Part shown: in pieces, positions 32,808 to 36,439 of the stretch
Numbering within the stretch: the first letter of the stretch is position 1
How the letters are laid out: every line of letters begins with the position of its first letter
Assembly: GCA_016936215.1 (NCBI GenBank)
Contig: JAFGPL010000072.1
Location: 1 to 36,439, forward strand
Reading direction: 5' to 3'
Source: Bacteroidales bacterium
GTDB taxonomy: Bacteria; Bacteroidota; Bacteroidia; Bacteroidales; UBA10428
Length of the DNA: 36,439 nucleotides
The notes under the pieces: model-generated
The model's input: the letters and a program-made list of their open reading frames with translations, nothing else
Database searches by the model: none
What the model was told of the DNA's origin: nothing
Made by a program: the position numbers and the translations under genes

Positions 32808-33692
32808 ATGGAGCATAAAGGTTTGTTTCTGCAATATTTAAAAAACCAGAAAAGATACTCACCACATACCCTCAGGGCATACTCAGATGACCTTGGGCAG
32901 TTTTTTCTTTTTATCAATCATCAGGCAACAGGCAGTGACTTTTTAACAGCAGGGCATAAATTAATCCGTCAATGGATTGCACATTTGATTGACAATGGTG
33001 TGTCAGCACGGTCGGCAAGAAGAAAAATCTCAGCGCTTCAATCTTTTTATAAGTATCTTCTCAAAGAAGGATTGGTAAAGACCAACCCTGTAAAGAGTGT
33101 AATACTCCCCAAAACAGAAAAAAAACTTCCGGCATTTGTAAACGCTGAAAAAATGGACCTGCTTTTCGACCATGAATACTTTGGAAATGATTTTTCGGGT
33201 CTTCGTAACCGGCTTATCATAGATATGTTTTATCAGACCGGTATCAGGCTTAGTGAATTGATAAATTTGGAAATTACAAATATAGATTTTTACAACCACC
33301 AGATAAAGGTACTGGGCAAAAGAAACAAGGAACGGATAATACCGATTACCACCAACCTTGAACATCTCATTAATATGTATGCTGTCGAAAGGTCAAAAAT
33401 AGATGCAACGGACAATCTTTATTTATTTATTACCGAAAGGGGGGGGAAATTATATCCAAAGCTTGTTTACAGGGTAGTTACAAGCAGTCTCGCGATGATC
33501 ACCACGAGTGACAAAAAAAATCCGCATGTTCTGCGCCATACTTTTGCCACCCAGATGTTGAACGCGGGTGCCGACCTCAATGCCATTAAAGAGATACTTG
33601 GCCACAGTAACCTTTCTGCTACCGAAGTATATACACATAATACATTTAAAAAGTTGAAATCAATATACAAACAAGCCCATCCCAGGGCATAA
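32808..33692 (+). CDS. xerC: Tyrosine recombinase XerC-type
   Basis: This 294-residue site-specific recombinase presumably acts at the chromosome dimer-resolution site dif with a second Xer protein. The N-terminal SAM-like core-binding domain (SPHTLRAYSDDLGQFFLFI) is followed by the catalytic domain with the full set: R147 (TGIRLSE), K171 (LGKRNKE), H240 and R243 (HVLRHTFA), H266 (LGHSNLS) and Y275 (EVYTHN). It has no accessory domains and normal Xer length, so it is housekeeping rather than an element integrase. It is located between rpsU and raiA, 67 bases after the former, in the arrangement common for this phylum. Confidence 0.92.
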   Translation: MEHKGLFLQYLKNQKRYSPHTLRAYSDDLGQFFLFINHQATGSDFLTAGHKLIRQWIAHLIDNGVSARSARRKISALQSFYKYLLKEGLVKTNPVKSVILPKTEKKLPAFVNAEKMDLLFDHEYFGNDFSGLRNRLIIDMFYQTGIRLSELINLEITNIDFYNHQIKVLGKRNKERIIPITTNLEHLINMYAVERSKIDATDNLYLFITERGGKLYPKLVYRVVTSSLAMITTSDKKNPHVLRHTFATQMLNAGADLNAIKEILGHSNLSATEVYTHNTFKKLKSIYKQAHPRA

Positions 33693-33710
33693 ATCAATGG
33701 AGGACTTATT

Positions 33711-34010
33711 ATGAACATAAAAATTAATGCCGTTAAGTTTACGGCCGACAAAAAACTGGAAAAGTTTATCGAGAGCAAGGTAAAAAAACTTGTACAGTTT
33801 TACGATAATATAATAGGTGTTGAAGTGTTTTTAAAATTAGTGAATACCCAAAAACTGGAAAACAAACTGGTTGAAATTCGCATTGAAATACCTGGGAATG
33901 ATATGTTTGCAAAAAAACAGGGAAAGACTTTCGAAGAAGGTACCGATAATGCCATTGATGCACTTAAAAAGCAGATCACCAAACATAAGGAAAAATTAAG
34001 GGGGGTATAA
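33711..34010 (+). CDS. raiA: Short ribosome hibernation / translation inhibitor factor RaiA (HPF)
   Basis: This 99-residue protein binds the decoding region of resting 30S subunits. It has the short HPF beta-alpha-beta pattern: MNIKINAVKFTADKKLEKFI, then KVKKLVQFYDNIIGVEVFLK and a basic C-terminal helix DNAIDALKKQITKHKEKLR. It lacks the C-terminal dimerisation domain of long HPF. A GGAGG motif lies seven bases upstream of the ATG, which is unusual in this window and may raise its translation. It begins 18 bases after xerC. Confidence 0.93.
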   Translation: MNIKINAVKFTADKKLEKFIESKVKKLVQFYDNIIGVEVFLKLVNTQKLENKLVEIRIEIPGNDMFAKKQGKTFEEGTDNAIDALKKQITKHKEKLRGV

Positions 34011-34036
34011 CATCAGGGCAAAAAAAATTAAAATAT

Positions 34037-34068
34037 TTTGGGATATTAATAATATTGTTATACATTTG
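34037..34068 (+). promoter_or_regulatory. Consensus promoter of the tRNA/tuf cluster
   Basis: TTTG at 34037-34040 and TACATTTG at 34061-34068 are 20 bases apart, a full match. Transcription should start near 34075, directly before the hairpin at 34081. Confidence 0.75.
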
Positions 34069-34080
34069 CAAACCGAATTT

Positions 34081-34112
34081 TGAGGGTAATTTTGTTACCC
34101 TCAGTTCTTTTT
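34081..34112 (+). terminator. Terminator- or attenuator-shaped hairpin before tRNA-Thr
   Basis: TGAGGGTAA (34081-34089) and TTACCCTCA (34095-34103) form a perfect 9-bp stem with loop TTTTG, followed by GTTCTTTTT. It starts about six bases after the predicted transcription start and ends before tRNA-Thr at 34118. It may end the raiA transcript, act on the tRNA/tuf transcript, or be a processing signal. Confidence 0.7.
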
Positions 34113-34117
34113 AAAAC

Positions 34118-34191
34118 GCCGATGTAGCTCAGCCGGTCAGAGCAGCTGATTTGTAATCAGCAGGTCGGGGGTTCGAATCCGTCCATCGGCT
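34118..34191 (+). tRNA. tRNA-Thr (TGT)
   Basis: This is 74 bases. The acceptor GCCGATG pairs with CATCGGC, with discriminator T. The anticodon stem GCTGA/TCAGC encloses TTTGTAA, giving anticodon TGT. The T-loop is GTTCGAATC. CCA is not encoded. Confidence 0.96.
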
Positions 34192-34338
34192 CAGTAAAAA
34201 GAAATCCGGGGTTCTGGTGTATTTTGCAAGTAAAGTCTGCAGCAGGATCAGAATTTTTTGCGACAAAAATCCTATGTTCTTTATTTTTTTCGATTTTGGA
34301 TTGTAAGTCTGCTAAGGATATCAAAAGACTAAAATTCA

Positions 34339-34421
34339 GGGGAGATACCAAAGTGGCCAACTGGGGCAGACTGTAAATCTGCTGGCTGATGCCTTCGTAG
34401 GTTCGAATCCTGCTCTCCCCA
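34339..34421 (+). tRNA. tRNA-Tyr (GTA)
   Basis: This is an 83-base type II tRNA. The acceptor GGGGAGA pairs with TCTCCCC, with discriminator A. The anticodon stem GCAGA/TCTGC encloses CTGTAAA, giving anticodon GTA, and a long variable arm is present. The 147 bases before it hold nothing recognisable. Confidence 0.96.
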
Positions 34422-34564
34422 CGTTCTTTATTTATTGATTTGCAGGTTTAACGATAGGTTGGTGAAAAGGTATTGCGTTTTGGAAATTGCATCCTAAAAG
34501 AATGAAAAGCTAATTTGAACATTGCCTTTCAGCCCAACAAATCAGTAAATCAGCAGATACATAC

Positions 34565-34637
34565 GCGGGAGTAGCTCAGTTGGCAGAGCATAACCCTTCC
34601 AAGGTTAGGGCCGCGGGTTCGAGTCCCGTTTCCCGCT
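34565..34637 (+). tRNA. tRNA-Gly (TCC)
   Basis: This is 73 bases. The acceptor GCGGGAG pairs with TTCCCGC (one G-T), with discriminator T. The anticodon stem TAACC/GGTTA encloses CTTCCAA, giving anticodon TCC. Confidence 0.95.
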
Positions 34638-34639
34638 CT

Positions 34640-34669
34640 TATCCGCCTTTGCTAAAGCTTCGGCGGATA
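34640..34669 (+). repeat. Hairpin between tRNA-Gly and tRNA-Thr
   Basis: TATCCGCC (34640-34647) and GGCGGATA (34662-34669) form a perfect 8-bp stem around TTTGCTAAAGCTTC. It fills the gap between two tRNAs and may be a processing signal or a member of a palindromic repeat family. It has no T-run. Confidence 0.6.
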
Positions 34670-34672
34670 TAA

Positions 34673-34745
34673 GCCGATGTAGCTCAGTTGGTAGAGCGTT
34701 TCCTTGGTAAGGAAGAGGTCACGGGTTCAATTCCCGTCATTGGCT
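34673..34745 (+). tRNA. tRNA-Thr (GGT)
   Basis: This is 73 bases. The acceptor GCCGATG pairs with CATTGGC (one G-T), with discriminator T. The anticodon stem TTTCC/GGAAG (one T-G) encloses TTGGTAA, giving anticodon GGT. The tuf ATG follows 53 bases later. Confidence 0.95.
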
Positions 34746-34798
34746 CAAATACTATTTCTGAAATTAATATTGTTAATAAATTTACTAATATTCTAATT

Positions 34799-35986
34799 AT
34801 GGCTAAAGAAAAATTTGATAGGTCGAAGCCTCACGTAAACATCGGGACCATTGGTCACGTTGACCATGGCAAAACCACATTGACTGCTGCTATTACGATG
34901 GTGCTGGCAAAAAAAGGATTGTCTGAAGTCAGGTCCTTTGATTCAATTGACAATGCCCCGGAAGAAAAAGAAAGGGGTATTACCATTAATACCGCGCATA
35001 TTGAGTACCAGACTGCATCACGTCACTATGCACACGTTGACTGTCCTGGTCACGCCGACTATGTTAAGAACATGGTTACCGGTGCCGCACAGATGGACGG
35101 CGCGATTATCGTGGTTGCCGCTACCGACGGCCCCATGCCACAGACCCGTGAGCACATTCTGCTTGCACGCCAGGTGAATGTTCCGAAAATTGTTGTTTTT
35201 ATGAATAAAGTTGACATGGTTGAAGACGAAGAGTTGTTAGACCTTGTTGAAATGGAAATCCGTGAGCTGCTAAGCTTTTACAAATATGACGGCGATAATG
35301 CTCCTGTTATCAGGGGTTCAGCACTTGGTGCGCTTAACGGCGACCCTAAATGGGAAGACAAAGTGATGGAACTGATGGAAGCTGTTGACTCATTCATTCC
35401 AATTCCGCCGCGCGACCGTGATAAACCTTTTCTGATGCCTGTTGAAGACGTATTTTCAATTACAGGACGTGGTACTGTTGCAACGGGAAGAATCGAACTT
35501 GGTGTTGTTCATACCGGCGATGAGCTCGAAATGATCGGACTGGGTGCAGAGAAAAGAAAAACCGTTTGTACAGGTGTTGAAATGTTCAGGAAAATTCTTG
35601 ATATAGGTGAAGCCGGAGATAACGTAGGTTTATTGCTTCGCGGTGTTGACAAGAAAGAAATAAAAAGAGGTATGGTACTGGCAAAACCGGGATCAATTAC
35701 CCCTCACACCAAATTTAAAGCAGAAGTTTACGTACTTAAAAAAGAAGAAGGCGGTCGCCATACCCCGTTCCACAATAAATACAGGCCTCAGTTCTACCTC
35801 AGGACCCTTGATGTTACTGGAGAAATCCAGCTTCCTGAAGGAACAGAAATGGTTATGCCTGGCGATAATGTAACCATCACAGTTGAACTCATCTACCCTG
35901 TTGCTATTAACCAGGGATTGCAGTTTGCAATTCGTGAAGGCGGCAGAACAGTTGGTGCAGGCCAGGTAATTGAGATTGTTGAATAA
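34799..35986 (+). CDS. tuf: Translation elongation factor Tu
   Basis: This 395-residue GTPase delivers aminoacyl-tRNA to the ribosome. The start at 34799 gives [20 protein letters not shown]; a longer frame upstream only runs through the tRNA-Thr gene. G1 is GHVDHGKT, the switch region is [19 protein letters not shown]3 is [13 protein letters not shown]4 is NKVDM and G5 is GSALG. Domains 2 and 3 follow with [15 protein letters not shown] and the end [15 protein letters not shown]. It is full length. It lies after four tRNA genes and before tRNA-Trp, secE and nusG, and is probably read from the promoter at 34037. Confidence 0.98.
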   Translation: MAKEKFDRSKPHVNIGTIGHVDHGKTTLTAAITMVLAKKGLSEVRSFDSIDNAPEEKERGITINTAHIEYQTASRHYAHVDCPGHADYVKNMVTGAAQMDGAIIVVAATDGPMPQTREHILLARQVNVPKIVVFMNKVDMVEDEELLDLVEMEIRELLSFYKYDGDNAPVIRGSALGALNGDPKWEDKVMELMEAVDSFIPIPPRDRDKPFLMPVEDVFSITGRGTVATGRIELGVVHTGDELEMIGLGAEKRKTVCTGVEMFRKILDIGEAGDNVGLLLRGVDKKEIKRGMVLAKPGSITPHTKFKAEVYVLKKEEGGRHTPFHNKYRPQFYLRTLDVTGEIQLPEGTEMVMPGDNVTITVELIYPVAINQGLQFAIREGGRTVGAGQVIEIVE

Positions 35987-36011
35987 TACAGACACTGAAT
36001 AATATCATAGG

Positions 36012-36057
36012 TACATTCGTTCCTGTTATAAAAAAGAAGGAACGAATGTATCTTTTT
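36012..36057 (+). terminator. Terminator-shaped hairpin between tuf and tRNA-Trp
   Basis: TACATTCGTTCCT (36012-36024) and AGGAACGAATGTA (36038-36050) form a perfect 13-bp stem with a 13-base loop, followed by TCTTTTTCT. The tRNA-Trp 5' end is only 11 bases past the stem, leaving no room for another promoter between them. It is either a partial terminator or a processing structure. Confidence 0.75.
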
Positions 36058-36061
36058 CTAC

Positions 36062-36134
36062 ACGGGTGTAGCTCAGTTGGTAGAGCACTGGTCTCCAAAA
36101 CCAGGTGTCGGGCGTTCGAGTCGCTCCTCCCGTG
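36062..36134 (+). tRNA. tRNA-Trp (CCA)
   Basis: This is 73 bases. The anticodon stem CTGGT/ACCAG encloses CTCCAAA, giving anticodon CCA. The acceptor ACGGGTG pairs with CTCCCGT except for a T-T mismatch at positions 6-67; discriminator G. It lies between tuf and secE, as is usual. Confidence 0.95.
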
Positions 36135-36151
36135 CGAAATAAAATTAGATT

Positions 36152-36343
36152 ATGAAAGTAGTTAACTATATTAAGGAATCTTATAACGAGCTGATCCATA
36201 AAGTTACCTGGCCAAGTTGGGAGGAGCTTCAAAGCAGCGCTATTATCGTAATGGTTTCCACACTTATTATAGCGCTCATCATCGCCTTTATGGATTGGGG
36301 ATTTAAAAACATCATGGAGAATATATACTCTTGGTTTATTTAA
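36152..36343 (+). CDS. secE: Preprotein translocase subunit SecE
   Basis: This 63-residue small subunit of the SecYEG channel has the amphipathic segment SYNELIHKVTWPSWEELQSS (10-29), whose KVTWPSWEE is the SecE signature. A single membrane span follows (IIVMVSTLIIALIIAFMDWG). It is the one-span form typical of most bacteria. It starts 17 bases after tRNA-Trp, and nusG follows after 17 bases. Confidence 0.95.
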   Translation: MKVVNYIKESYNELIHKVTWPSWEELQSSAIIVMVSTLIIALIIAFMDWGFKNIMENIYSWFI

Positions 36344-36360
36344 AACAGAACAGTTATAAG

Positions 36361-36439
36361 ATGGAAAGCCTCAGCAAAAAATGGTATGTCCTCAGGGCGA
36401 TAGGGGGAAAAGAGAAAAAGGTAAAGGAATATATCGAAA
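36361..36439 (+). CDS. nusG: Transcription termination/antitermination factor NusG, N-terminal fragment
   Basis: The first 26 codons are present before the window ends. KKWYVLRAIGGKEKKVKEYI is the start of the NusG NGN domain, which binds the RNA polymerase clamp. Position directly after secE agrees. The gene is cut by the window edge and shows no sign of damage. Confidence 0.9.
   Translation, partial: MESLSKKWYVLRAIGGKEKKVKEYIE

Noticed and set aside
34157-34360. Minus-strand frame across tRNA-Thr and tRNA-Tyr
   Set aside because: It consists of tRNA antisense sequence and spacer; the ending MDGFEPPTC is a usual artefact of translating tRNA genes.
34422-34564. Promoter for tRNA-Gly at TAATTTG near 34513
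   Set aside because: The box is one base short of TAnnTTTG and no spaced TTTG element fits.
34688-34798. Extended EF-Tu start
   Set aside because: This frame runs through tRNA-Thr(GGT); EF-Tu begins with MAKEKF at 34799.

Overview
The window comes from a member of the Bacteroidota, most likely an anaerobic Bacteroidales-type lineage. The evidence is a TonB-dependent receptor with an N-terminal STN and carboxypeptidase-regulatory domain, a FecI/FecR pair, a DUF4249 lipoprotein, a type IX secretion (T9SS) C-terminal sorting domain, weak or absent Shine-Dalgarno sites, and promoters of the Bacteroidota form TTTG-N19/20-TAnnTTTG (clearest before rpsU, fba and the tRNA/tuf cluster). Gene order rpsU-xerC-raiA-tRNAs-tuf-tRNA-Trp-secE-nusG at the right end also fits this phylum. 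No rRNA, CRISPR array or intact insertion sequence was seen.

Region 1 (1-6240): a left edge of short REP-like palindromic modules, then a minus-strand operon: ECF sigma factor, FecR-type anti-sigma factor, an exported STN plus carboxypeptidase-regulatory protein, and an exported macroglobulin-like protein carrying a TonB plug-like segment but no beta-barrel. Region 2 (6399-8923): a plus-strand operon of a plant-type glucuronokinase homologue, GalU, and a membrane-anchored methyltransferase, suggesting UDP-sugar (possibly UDP-glucuronate) supply. Region 3 (8964-15533): a palindromic intergenic repeat, then a minus-strand operon of a small exported protein, a full TonB-dependent receptor, a DUF4249 lipoprotein and a second barrel-less macroglobulin/plug protein paralogous to the one in region 1.

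Region 4 (15909-16996): an OmpA-domain protein and a membrane-anchored helix-hairpin-helix protein. Region 5 (17220-20566): a T9SS cargo protein, a lipoprotein and an aromatic-amino-acid-type PLP decarboxylase. Region 6 (20694-27316): an unknown small protein, Aat transferase with two tRNA-Leu genes directly upstream, a PKD lipoprotein, a three-cysteine LarE, a SpoU-type RNA methyltransferase and a BamA/TamA-like outer-membrane protein. Region 7 (27317-28800): a repeat-rich, nearly gene-free stretch with a relic of an IS200-like/REP-associated transposase start and a RelE-type toxin-antitoxin pair, bracketed by related direct repeats. Region 8 (28801-36439): class II aldolase, a sodium symporter, a triple helix-hairpin-helix membrane protein, and the translation cluster, whose tRNA genes are preceded by strong hairpins, two of them terminator-shaped.

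The strongest leads for unusual biology are the FecI/FecR locus whose STN and plug-like domains sit in separate proteins without a barrel, the glucuronokinase-GalU operon, the orphan three-cysteine LarE, and the terminator-shaped hairpins placed directly before tRNA-Thr and tRNA-Trp.
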